64,000 nucleotides of DNA from NCBI RefSeq assembly GCF_001425055.1, contig NZ_LMDK01000001.1, positions 323,845-387,844 on the forward strand, written 5' to 3'. A model generated the notes under the pieces. It was not told where the DNA came from and did not search any database. It saw only the letters and a list, made by a program, of their open reading frames with translations. A program made the translations under genes and the position numbers. This DNA comes from Pelomonas sp. Root1237 (GTDB lineage Bacteria; Pseudomonadota; Gammaproteobacteria; Burkholderiales; Burkholderiaceae_C). Shown here one piece after another: positions 9,156-18,093 of this stretch; position 1 is the first letter of the stretch; each line of letters starts with the position of its first letter.

Positions 9156-9374
9156 ATGGACACCTTGCAAGCCCTCGAACAACGCATCACCGACCTCGAG
9201 ATCAAGGCCAGCTTCGCCGAAGACACGGTCGAGCAGCTCAACCAGGTCGTCGTGCGCCAGCAGGAGCAGATCGACCGACTGGTGCGCGAGCTCGTCGAGC
9301 TGCGCAACCGCGCCACGGCGGCCGAGCCGGACGGCATGCGCGGCTTGCGTGACGAGCTGCCGCCGCACTACTGA
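9156..9374 (+). CDS. slyX: SlyX family protein
   Basis: The ATG at 9156 yields 72 residues: an N-terminal coiled coil (QRITDLEIKASFAEDTVEQLNQVVVRQQEQIDRL) and the family-typical ending DELPPHY. SlyX proteins are short coiled coils of unknown function. An upstream ATG at 9138 would add only MRHHIV, and longer frames extend into non-coding sequence. It is convergent with the cupin gene. Confidence 0.85.
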   Translation: MDTLQALEQRITDLEIKASFAEDTVEQLNQVVVRQQEQIDRLVRELVELRNRATAAEPDGMRGLRDELPPHY

Positions 9375-9395
9375 TGACTTCGGGGCTGGACCTGA

Positions 9396-9410
9396 CCCGG
9401 AACGTCCGGG
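9396..9410. terminator. Short hairpin between convergent slyX and the cupin gene
   Basis: CCCGGA at 9396-9401 pairs with TCCGGG at 9405-9410 around a 3-base loop. There is no T tract, so this is only a possible terminator for either gene. Confidence 0.35.
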
Positions 9411-9431
9411 GCAGCTCCGGCCTCGACCGAT

Positions 9432-9917
9432 TCATGCCTCGCCGTCCCAGTAATCCAGCCCCGCTTCCTTGCGCTGCAACAGGCGCAGCCCCGGCGCAAA
9501 GCTGCCGACCTTGCCCGAGTCCGGGTAGACGCAGATCTCCGGCTCCTTCTGGGTGCTGATGGACAGGTAGTGCAGCGGCGCGTCCGAGGTGTTGATGATG
9601 TGGTGCGGGTACTCCGGCCCCGCCGGGATGGAGATGACGTCGCCGGCCTTGATGGGCACCAACTCGCCGGCCACACGCAGCGTGCCCTGGCCCTGGACGA
9701 CGATGAACATCTCCTCCTCGGCGTAGTGGTAGTGATAGGGGCAGCTCTGCTGGCCGGGCGCGACGATGTCGAAGCTGGCGCCCATCTGCTGGGCGGCCGT
9801 GCCTTTGGTCATCGAGGCGGTCTCGCTGTCGTAGCGCGGTGCGCGCAGGAAGCGCTCGCGCGGCGCATCGTTGAAATTGCGGATCAGTCGCTCACGCAAC
9901 TCGGCGGGTGTGGTCAT
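9432..9917 (-). CDS. Cupin-domain protein
   Basis: ATG 9917 is preferred because AGGAG lies about 8 bases upstream; the longer frame runs into the recQ promoter. The 161 residues form one cupin barrel with the metal motif PYHYHYAEEEMFIVVQGQG and the second motif PAGPEYPHHIINTSD. These His and Glu residues usually hold Fe, Mn or Zn. The substrate is not evident; sugar-binding or dioxygenase-type cupins are possible. It is divergent from recQ with 29 bases between starts. Confidence 0.82.
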   Translation of the reverse strand: MTTPAELRERLIRNFNDAPRERFLRAPRYDSETASMTKGTAAQQMGASFDIVAPGQQSCPYHYHYAEEEMFIVVQGQGTLRVAGELVPIKAGDVISIPAGPEYPHHIINTSDAPLHYLSISTQKEPEICVYPDSGKVGSFAPGLRLLQRKEAGLDYWDGEA

Positions 9918-9946
9918 CGGAAGGCTCCTGGGACAATGCGGGTTGA

Positions 9947-11836
<1,890 letters not shown>

Positions 11837-11972
11837 CCCCTCGTCCAGTCTCGCCTTGCTGAAGGCAGGCCAGTCTGGCCGGTCCCCGAGGGGACGGCGA
11901 TGCGTATGGCGTTGAGCCCCACGCACATCGCCAGTGCGGGCCGGCTAGGGAGCGGCCCGGCGCTCGGCCCGC
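11837..11972 (+). repeat. Convergent-gap repeat, copy A
   Basis: This 136-bp copy fills the whole space between the recQ TAG (11834-11836) and the TTA that ends the opposite-strand gene (11973-11975). It starts CCCCTCG and ends GCTCGGCCCGC like the other copies (27888-28026, 29459-29589, 36715-36852). Hairpins are GTCCCC/GGGGAC and GGCGATGCGT/ACGCACATCGCC. It may act as a bidirectional terminator. Confidence 0.85.
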
Positions 11973-12254
11973 TTAGCGGACGGCGGCCGTCAGTTCGGCG
12001 CTGGCAACTTGCGTCGCATCCGGCGTGCGGCGGCCTTCGATGACGACGCGGGGCAGCTGGGCAATCGTCGGCTCCGGGGTGCTCACGCCACTGATGACCA
12101 CGCGGTCCAGCTTGACGACTTCGGGCGCTTCGGCCGGCACGGTGAGCGTCATCCAGGTAGCGCCGGTCAGGGCGACCAGGGCGACGAGGATGGCGGCGCT
12201 GACGGCTTGCAGGCGGGTGCGGGCGGCGGCGGTGGTGGTGCTGATGCGGTTCAT
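11973..12254 (-). CDS. Small exported or membrane-anchored protein with LPRVVI motifs
   Basis: The 93-residue protein starts at ATG 12254 after a purine-rich site. It has a hydrophobic segment (residues 17-35, AVSAAILVALVALTGATW), then KLDRVVISG and AQLPRVVIEG, and a short alanine-rich tail. The two motifs match the triple LPRVVITG protein at 22553-22777, so these are members of one small family. I do not recognise a named domain. The motif resembles the N-terminal TonB-box region of TonB-dependent receptors, which is a lead only. Confidence 0.65.
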   Translation of the reverse strand: MNRISTTTAAARTRLQAVSAAILVALVALTGATWMTLTVPAEAPEVVKLDRVVISGVSTPEPTIAQLPRVVIEGRRTPDATQVASAELTAAVR

Positions 12255-12430
12255 GGCGGACTTCTTTCTCTCTGGTGTGCCGCCAGTGTGTTCTTGAGGG
12301 GTCATCCGATCTAAGGGTTTGCGATAGGTTGCGGCTTTTCGCGGATGAAATGCGTCCGGCAGGGATCAACGGAATCCCTCCTTAAACCTGAGGGCCGACC
12401 CTGTCCCCGGCGTCATGCGGTGCCGGGATA

Positions 12431-12456
12431 CTTCTCCCCTAAAAGCTAGGGAGAAG
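12431..12456 (+). promoter_or_regulatory. Hairpin covering the ribosome binding site of the peroxidase/P450 gene
   Basis: CTTCTCCC at 12431-12438 is the perfect complement of GGGAGAAG at 12449-12456, and GGGAGAAG is the Shine-Dalgarno region 4 bases before ATG 12461. Adjacent CTA/TAG can extend the stem with a one-base bulge. The structure should hide the ribosome binding site unless melted or unfolded by a factor. Confidence 0.65.
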
Positions 12457-12460
12457 AGTC

Positions 12461-15400
12461 ATGGCACGGGGCAACGACGTTCAGCTCGGCGGCATCACCG
12501 ACCTCAACTTGCTGGCTGACATCAAGCGCGGCTTTGTCGACGCGCTCGAGGTCGTCACCTATGTGGACCGCCTGCGCAGGGTGCTGAAGACGCTCAACGG
12601 CCTGCGCCTGGGCTCGCGCGAGTCCAGCGCGCCGGCCTCGCCCTATACCGACATCGTCGCCCGTTGGCGCATCGTCCATTCCTTCCGCTGGAGCATCGTC
12701 GACGGCAAGGACGGAGCGCCCGACCGGCTGCTGCTCAACGTCTGCTTCGACGGCGGCTGGGAGCCCTATATGCGGGTGATCTGGGACCAGCTCGGCTCCA
12801 CGCTGGATCTGATGCTCTGCCACACCGAGGCCTACACGCTGTCGCGTGACTGCAGCTTCGAGACCTATGCGCGCTGGGTGCGCGAGCACGAGATCTCGGC
12901 CGACTTCCTGTTCATCGCCTCCGGCCGCAGCGTCGGCGATGGCGAATACCTCGCCCGGCTGGAGGCCGCCCAGCGCGGCCGTGCCAACGAGCTGGAATTC
13001 AACCGCCTGCGCGCGCCGGCCTCCGGCGAGACGCCGCCGCTGCCCGCTGGCGACAAGGAGCGCTTCGCGATGGCGGCGCGCGGCCTGCTGCCGCTGGCGG
13101 GCCTGTACACGCTGCAGCGCTACTTCGGCGCCGGGGCGCCCGACCGCGACTGCCTGCTGCGCGCCACCCACGATGTGCTGTTCGAGCTGCGCGAGCTGGG
13201 CACGGCTGAACAGTTTCCCAAGGACGGCGGCAAGACCGCCGGCGGCCAGCTGCGCCAGCGCCATCACGAGATGCTGGCCTGGTTCGAGCAGCCGCTGCCC
13301 GAGCCCTCAGTCCGGGCGCGCGAGCTGTCGCTGCTGCCGGGCGACCTGCAGTGCTGCCTGCTGAGCAAACCGCCCGGCAACCGCGGCGGCCTGGTGCTGC
13401 TGCGCGTGGCCCAGCCGGCCCAGGCTGTCGCCTGGCTCAGCACGGCGTCGGTGCAGCGTGACAACGAAGACGGCGCCCAGCTCGCCGTCTGGCGCCAGGT
13501 GGCGCTGACCCTGTCAGGCCTGAGGGCGCTGGGCGTCCCGGCTTCGCGCCTGGAACGCTTCCCGCAGGCCTTCAAGGAAGGCATGGCCGCGCGCGCCGGC
13601 CTGCTGGGCGACGTGCGCCACAACCACCCTTCGCACTGGGTGCTGGCGCCTCATGTCAACAAGATCGACCGCATTGACCCCGCCAACGCCCATGTCCTCG
13701 TGCAGCTGCGCTTTGCGGCCGCCGAGCCGGGCGAGAACTTCACGGCCGCTGACGACAAGCGCCTGCATGAACTGGCTGAAGCGCTGACCGTCAACACGGG
13801 CCTGGCGCTGATGGCCATCGAGCCCATGCGCAGCAACGCCGCCGACAAGGAGCACTTCGGCTTCAAGGACGGCATCAGCCAGCCTGTGCCGACGCCGGAC
13901 GACGCACCGCCCACGGGCCTGGCCTGGGACGACAAGGTCAAGTACGGCGAGGTGTTGCAAGGCTTCCCCACCGAGCGCGACAAGGGCTACACCGTGCCCG
14001 AGCAGCCCGATGCGCTGCTGGACCGCGGCAGCTTCCTGGTCGTGCGCAAGCTGCGCCAGTACACCGGCCGCTTTGCCAAGCGCACCTACCAGGAGGCCAG
14101 GAAGATCGGCCTGGACCACGAGCTGGTGCTTGCCAAGCTGATGGGCCGCTGGCAGGACGGCCGGCCGCTCGCGGCGCCCGAGGCATCCGGCAGCAGCAAC
14201 GACTTCAACTTCGCCAAGGACGCGCAAGGCTCGGCCTGCCCCTTCCACGCCCACATCCGCCGCACCAACCCGCGCGACCTGGCCGGCACGGCCTTCTCCA
14301 GGAACCGCATGCCGCGCATCCTGCGCCGCGGCATGAGCTATGGCGCGCCGGTGCATGCCGATGCCCCGGACGACGAGGACCGCGGCCTGGTCTTCATGGC
14401 CTACAACGCCCATCTGGCCGAGCAGTTTGAAGTGGTGCAGCGCTGGGTGGCCGGCGGCAACGCGAGCGGCGGCTATGCGGCGCAGAGCGACCCGCTGCTG
14501 GGCGTCGTCGACGGCAGCGGCGGCCCGCGCCTCTTCCCCTTCGAGCACGCCGGCAAGCCCTACGAGATCGACCTCGGCCCCGAGCCCTTCGTCACGCTGC
14601 AATGGGGCGCGTACTTTTTCGTGCCCTCCATCGCCGCGCTGAAATCCCTGCCTTGCCTGACCGAGCTGCCTCTGCCGCTGCCGCCTCCCACGCCGGTGCC
14701 CGAGCGCGTGCCCGACCTGCAGGACAAGGCGGCCATGCAACTCTGGCTGGAAGACACCAACACCCGCGATGCCGCCTGGGCCTGGGTGCGCGCCCAGCCT
14801 GGTGGCGTCGTCGACACGGCCTATGGCGTGCTGGTGGGCGCGCCCGAGCGCGTCTGCGAGGTGCTGAGGAACGCCCCCGACCGCTACTCCGTCAGCGGCT
14901 ACGGCGAGCGCATGCACGACTCCATCGGCCTGGGCTTTCTGGGTCAGGACGAAAGCAGCGGTCATCGAGCACTGGCGCCCATCATCAATGCGGCCATCGA
15001 GGCCTTCAGCGAGGCTGATTGCTATGCCACCGCCTACCAGGTCGCCAAGGCCGGCCTGGCGAAGCTGAAGGAAGAGGCCCATGGGCTGCTGAACGCTTTT
15101 CCGGCTTCGCAGAAACCCAAGGACCTGCCCACCGACACGCCGCTGGACTTCGAGCGCTTGAGCGAGGGCGTGCTGGCCAAGCTCTGCCAGCTCTGGTTCG
15201 GCCAGCCCGACGGGCGCCACATCTGGGGCACCGAGTTCCATGCCGAGGCGCCGGCTCAAGGAGCGGCCGCGCGTTGCCCGCGCGATCTCTTCAAGGTCTC
15301 GCGCCATGTCTTCGGCCCCTACCCGACCGAGGCGGTGCAGGCCGAGGGCCGCGCCGCCGGCCGCCGCTTCACGGCCGCCGTCGAGGCCTGGCTGGCCGAG

Positions 15401-16021
15401 CCGGGCACCGTGCTGCCGCCTTTGGCGCAGAAGATCGTCGCCGCCGCCAGAGCCCTGCCCGACGCCACGCCCGACCTGCCCGCATGCACGCTGGCCGGCA
15501 TCATGCTGGGCTTTCCGCCCACCACGCATGCCAACCTGATCACCGTGCTGGCCGCCTGGGTGCAGACGCGCAAGCTGTGGGAGCTGCAGCCGCTGTGGCA
15601 CGAAGTCGTGCCCGATCCGCAGACCCAGATGCGCCCCTACGCCGAGGCCGTGGCCCGGCTGCGCCCGACGATGGTCGCGACGCTGACCCGGCGCCCCACG
15701 CCCTTCCAGGTCTGGCGCAAGGCAAAGATGGCGCACCAGCTGGGCACGGTGCACATTGATCTCGGCCGCGTCGTCGTCGTCGGCCTGGGCTCGGCCACCC
15801 AGCAAGACCCGCTGCGCCACCACGTCGCCTTCGGTGGCGATTGCGCCGACCCCCAGGGCCGCTCGCCGCATGCCTGCTCGGGTTATGGCATGGGCATGGG
15901 CGTCATGCTGGGGGTGATCGCGGCGGTGCTGGATGCGGGGGTGCTGCGGTTTACGGGAGCGCCGACGGTGGTGGCGATGGGGGTGGAGAGAATGGATGAC
16001 CGATCGGCTCGAGCTTCTTGA
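12461..16021 (+). CDS. DyP-type peroxidase / cytochrome P450-like fusion protein
   Basis: A single 1186-residue frame. Residues 1-280 are unassigned (a possible alpha-beta fold, RWRIVHSFRWSIVDG and LLLNVCFDGGWEPYMR). Residues about 290-730 are a DyP-type peroxidase with the GxxDG motif G467-F-K-D470-G471 (distal Asp) and CPFHAHIRR with H598 as probable proximal heme ligand. After a proline-rich linker (738-750), residues 750-1175 resemble a P450: an I-helix-like GFPPTT (1017-1022) and a heme loop SPHACSGYGMGMG with C1139 as likely thiolate. The K-helix ExxR is not canonical (EAVAR near 1063). The protein could bind two hemes and couple peroxide chemistry to P450 chemistry. No signal peptide is seen. 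A small gene overlaps its 3' end. Confidence 0.82.
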   Translation: MARGNDVQLGGITDLNLLADIKRGFVDALEVVTYVDRLRRVLKTLNGLRLGSRESSAPASPYTDIVARWRIVHSFRWSIVDGKDGAPDRLLLNVCFDGGWEPYMRVIWDQLGSTLDLMLCHTEAYTLSRDCSFETYARWVREHEISADFLFIASGRSVGDGEYLARLEAAQRGRANELEFNRLRAPASGETPPLPAGDKERFAMAARGLLPLAGLYTLQRYFGAGAPDRDCLLRATHDVLFELRELGTAEQFPKDGGKTAGGQLRQRHHEMLAWFEQPLPEPSVRARELSLLPGDLQCCLLSKPPGNRGGLVLLRVAQPAQAVAWLSTASVQRDNEDGAQLAVWRQVALTLSGLRALGVPASRLERFPQAFKEGMAARAGLLGDVRHNHPSHWVLAPHVNKIDRIDPANAHVLVQLRFAAAEPGENFTAADDKRLHELAEALTVNTGLALMAIEPMRSNAADKEHFGFKDGISQPVPTPDDAPPTGLAWDDKVKYGEVLQGFPTERDKGYTVPEQPDALLDRGSFLVVRKLRQYTGRFAKRTYQEARKIGLDHELVLAKLMGRWQDGRPLAAPEASGSSNDFNFAKDAQGSACPFHAHIRRTNPRDLAGTAFSRNRMPRILRRGMSYGAPVHADAPDDEDRGLVFMAYNAHLAEQFEVVQRWVAGGNASGGYAAQSDPLLGVVDGSGGPRLFPFEHAGKPYEIDLGPEPFVTLQWGAYFFVPSIAALKSLPCLTELPLPLPPPTPVPERVPDLQDKAAMQLWLEDTNTRDAAWAWVRAQPGGVVDTAYGVLVGAPERVCEVLRNAPDRYSVSGYGERMHDSIGLGFLGQDESSGHRALAPIINAAIEAFSEADCYATAYQVAKAGLAKLKEEAHGLLNAFPASQKPKDLPTDTPLDFERLSEGVLAKLCQLWFGQPDGRHIWGTEFHAEAPAQGAAARCPRDLFKVSRHVFGPYPTEAVQAEGRAAGRRFTAAVEAWLAEPGTVLPPLAQKIVAAARALPDATPDLPACTLAGIMLGFPPTTHANLITVLAAWVQTRKLWELQPLWHEVVPDPQTQMRPYAEAVARLRPTMVATLTRRPTPFQVWRKAKMAHQLGTVHIDLGRVVVVGLGSATQQDPLRHHVAFGGDCADPQGRSPHACSGYGMGMGVMLGVIAAVLDAGVLRFTGAPTVVAMGVERMDDRSARAS

Positions 16022-16340
16022 CTATGTGGTGTTCTTCGAGACGGAGCCCGAGTGGACTCACGCCGAAGGTTGGTACTACGGTGCCAGATTCGCGACGCTG
16101 CGCGGGGACGACCGGGTCGTCGCTACCGTTGCACCGGATGACATGGAGTTCGCTGTCGAATGGTGGCAGGGCGATTTGCTGCGGCTGCGGTTCAGTTCGG
16201 TGATGGCCCATACCTGGCACATCGAATCGGCTGGAGGCAGGGAAGTTCTGCGCGTGGCGTTCAACGATGAGCGCATCAAGTTCTGCGAGCTGCAGCTCAG
16301 GCCCCATGTCCGAGTCGAGTGGAGCATGACCTGGGGATGA
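15996..16340 (+). CDS. Hypothetical protein translationally coupled to the fusion gene
   Basis: The 114-residue protein starts at ATG 15996 inside the last 26 bases of the fusion gene, with GGAGAG 5 bases upstream, so coupling is likely. It is tryptophan-rich with alternating beta-like segments (LDYVVFFETEPEW, GWYYGARFATL, EFAVEWWQGDLLRLRF) and has no signal peptide. I do not recognise a family. Its overlap suggests a partner or accessory for the fusion enzyme. Confidence 0.65.
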   Translation: MTDRLELLDYVVFFETEPEWTHAEGWYYGARFATLRGDDRVVATVAPDDMEFAVEWWQGDLLRLRFSSVMAHTWHIESAGGREVLRVAFNDERIKFCELQLRPHVRVEWSMTWG

Positions 16341-16349
16341 CGGTAGCGG

Positions 16350-16389
16350 GTGGCCGGTCGGCTCGCTTTGTGGGGCGCCGACCGGCCAC
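16350..16389. terminator. Strong hairpin between convergent genes
   Basis: GTGGCCGGTCGGC (16350-16362) pairs perfectly with GCCGACCGGCCAC (16377-16389) around a 14-base loop. It lies between the stops of the small hypothetical gene and the pectate lyase gene. No T run follows, but its place and strength fit a two-way transcription stop. Confidence 0.6.
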
Positions 16390-16393
16390 GCCA

Positions 16394-17812
16394 TCAGCAG
16401 CTGACCTTCGCCAACCCCGTCCCCGCCCCCGCCGCCGCCGGCAGCTTCTGCTTCACGCACGACGGCGCCTGCAGCGTGTAGCCGTAGGGAATGCCGAGCG
16501 GGAAGGTCGCGGTGCTGGCCCAGTCCGTCGCATCGCGCGACGGTGACGAGCCGCTGGCCACCCAGGTGATGCCATAGGTTGCGAAGTCGGCCGGGCTGGT
16601 GATGTTGTTGCCGCGCAGCTGCCAGTAGCCGATGGACGGGCTGTCGCGCGAGGTCACCGGGTTCTGCGAGTTCTCGAACCAGTTGCCCTCGATCAGCGAG
16701 TAGCCGCCCATGCGGATGTTGGCGCCCGAGGTCAGCAGGCCGCTGTACAGGTTGTTGTACAGATGGGTATAGCCGGCGCGCTGCAGCGGCAGGCGCGAGC
16801 CCACATCCTTGTAGTAGTTGTGGTGGAAGGTGATGAAGCGGTCGCTGGCGTCGCTGTCGCTGGAGCCGATCAGGCCGACCTTGTGGTGGTCATGGATGTG
16901 GTTGTACGAGTAGGTGATGTGGTGGGCGCCGGCCTTGTTGTCGACGAGGCCGTCGAACTCCAGGTCGCCGGCGCCGCTGCATTCCTTCAGGCTGCTGAAC
17001 AGGGTGTTGTGGTCGATCCAGATGTAGCCCGGGATGCCGCCGCTCTGGCCTTCGATGCCGATGGCGTCGATGGAGCCCGGCAGCAGGCCGATGGTCATGT
17101 TGCGGATGATGATGTTCTGCGCCGCGGCCTTGATGGCCAGGCCGAAGTTGGCGGCCGAGCCGTTGGCGCCTTCGATGGTCACGTTGTTCTTGTTCTTGAT
17201 CTCGACGATGGCGCCGGCGGGCTTTTGCCACTGCGTGCAGGCGTCAGGGATGGCGCCGAAGTCGAACGTGCCGGTGTAGCGCAGCACCAGGCCGGAGCTG
17301 CCGTCATAGGCATTGAGGGCGGCCTGCATCGCCGCGGCGGTGCTGACCGTCACCGCCGTCTTGGTTCCACCTCCGGTCACGGTGCCGGCATAGCCGTCAC
17401 TGCTGCCGGCCGGAGCGGGTGCTGGCGTCGGAGCGGGTGAAGGGGCCGGCGTGGGAGCAGGTGTAGGCGCCGGTGTTGGTGCGGGGGTTGGAGCAGGTGT
17501 TGGCGCCGGCGACGCCACCGGGCCGATGGCGCATTTCTTTGTGATGCCGGGGTTGGGGTCGGAGCCGAAGGTGGCCGTCGTGCAGGCGATGTTGCCGCTG
17601 AGGTTCTTGATGACCCATTTGTCCTTGATGCCATAGGACACGGCACGCGTGCTGGTGCCGACCTTGCAGGTCTCGCCTTCGTCGGCGCATTTGGAATAGC
17701 CCGAGGGCCAGTCCACCGCGTGGGCGGCCGAGGCGGCCAGCAGCAGCGACAGGGCCGTGCCGGCGGTGCGGATGACGGGCAGGGGCGGGGGTGTGAGCTT
17801 CTTCGTGATCAT
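16394..17812 (-). CDS. Secreted pectate lyase, polysaccharide lyase family 1
   Basis: ATG 17812 gives 472 residues with a signal peptide ending SAAHA (about residue 32). A small Cys-containing N-terminal module (GYSKCADEGETCKVG, IACTTATFG, KKCAIG) is joined by a PTPAP linker to the PL1 beta-helix. Helix features include the asparagine ladder NVTIEGANG, IWIDHNTLFS, DGLVDNKAGAHHITYSYNHIHDHHK and the catalytic-region GSRLPLQRAG. It should cleave polygalacturonate by beta-elimination with calcium. The domain layout suggests an extracellular plant-polymer enzyme with a binding or anchoring module. No other pectin genes are nearby. Confidence 0.9.
   Translation of the reverse strand: MITKKLTPPPLPVIRTAGTALSLLLAASAAHAVDWPSGYSKCADEGETCKVGTSTRAVSYGIKDKWVIKNLSGNIACTTATFGSDPNPGITKKCAIGPVASPAPTPAPTPAPTPAPTPAPTPAPSPAPTPAPAPAGSSDGYAGTVTGGGTKTAVTVSTAAAMQAALNAYDGSSGLVLRYTGTFDFGAIPDACTQWQKPAGAIVEIKNKNNVTIEGANGSAANFGLAIKAAAQNIIIRNMTIGLLPGSIDAIGIEGQSGGIPGYIWIDHNTLFSSLKECSGAGDLEFDGLVDNKAGAHHITYSYNHIHDHHKVGLIGSSDSDASDRFITFHHNYYKDVGSRLPLQRAGYTHLYNNLYSGLLTSGANIRMGGYSLIEGNWFENSQNPVTSRDSPSIGYWQLRGNNITSPADFATYGITWVASGSSPSRDATDWASTATFPLGIPYGYTLQAPSCVKQKLPAAAGAGTGLAKVSC
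17405..17513. repeat. Tandem coding repeat for the PTPAP linker of pectate lyase
   Basis: Short degenerate units of about 12 bases encode alternating Pro-Thr-Pro-Ala residues linking the N-terminal module and the lyase domain. This is a coding linker rather than a mobile or CRISPR repeat; copy number may vary between strains. Confidence 0.7.
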
Positions 17813-18029
17813 GGTTTGTTTGTCTCCGGTCGTTGTGTGGGCGCGCGGTTTCCGTCCGGATGCGCGCAGCGGGCCGTCGTCGGGGCCGAGGAGCGGCCGC
17901 CACGAAGGCTGTCGGGGCAAGGGAGAAGAAAACCGGTGCCGACGTCAGGTCACTACCGGTCGATCCGCGCGCTGGGGCGCGGCGACGTCAGGTCGGTGCG
18001 GCATCGCCGCGCATCGCGAGGCAACTATG

Positions 18030-18045
18030 AAACAGCGTTCTGTTT
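18030..18045. promoter_or_regulatory. Palindrome upstream of pectate lyase, candidate regulator site
   Basis: AAACAG (18030-18035) and CTGTTT (18040-18045) form a perfect inverted repeat with a 4-base spacer about 218 bp upstream of the lyase start. The GAAAC..GTTT form resembles IclR/KdgR-type operators used in pectin genes. A nearby ACGTGGTTTCACGT is a second inverted repeat. The assignment is tentative. Confidence 0.4.
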
Positions 18046-18093
18046 TTATGGATACGTGGTTTCACGTAGCCGATGAGTGCGACTTTGCTGCGC

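Noticed and set aside
13514-15871. Long antisense frame of 785 codons across the peroxidase/P450 gene
   Set aside because: It lacks any recognisable domain, is rich in Arg, Gly, Ala and His, and mirrors the third-position GC of the real gene; the sense strand has clear DyP motifs and a ribosome site.
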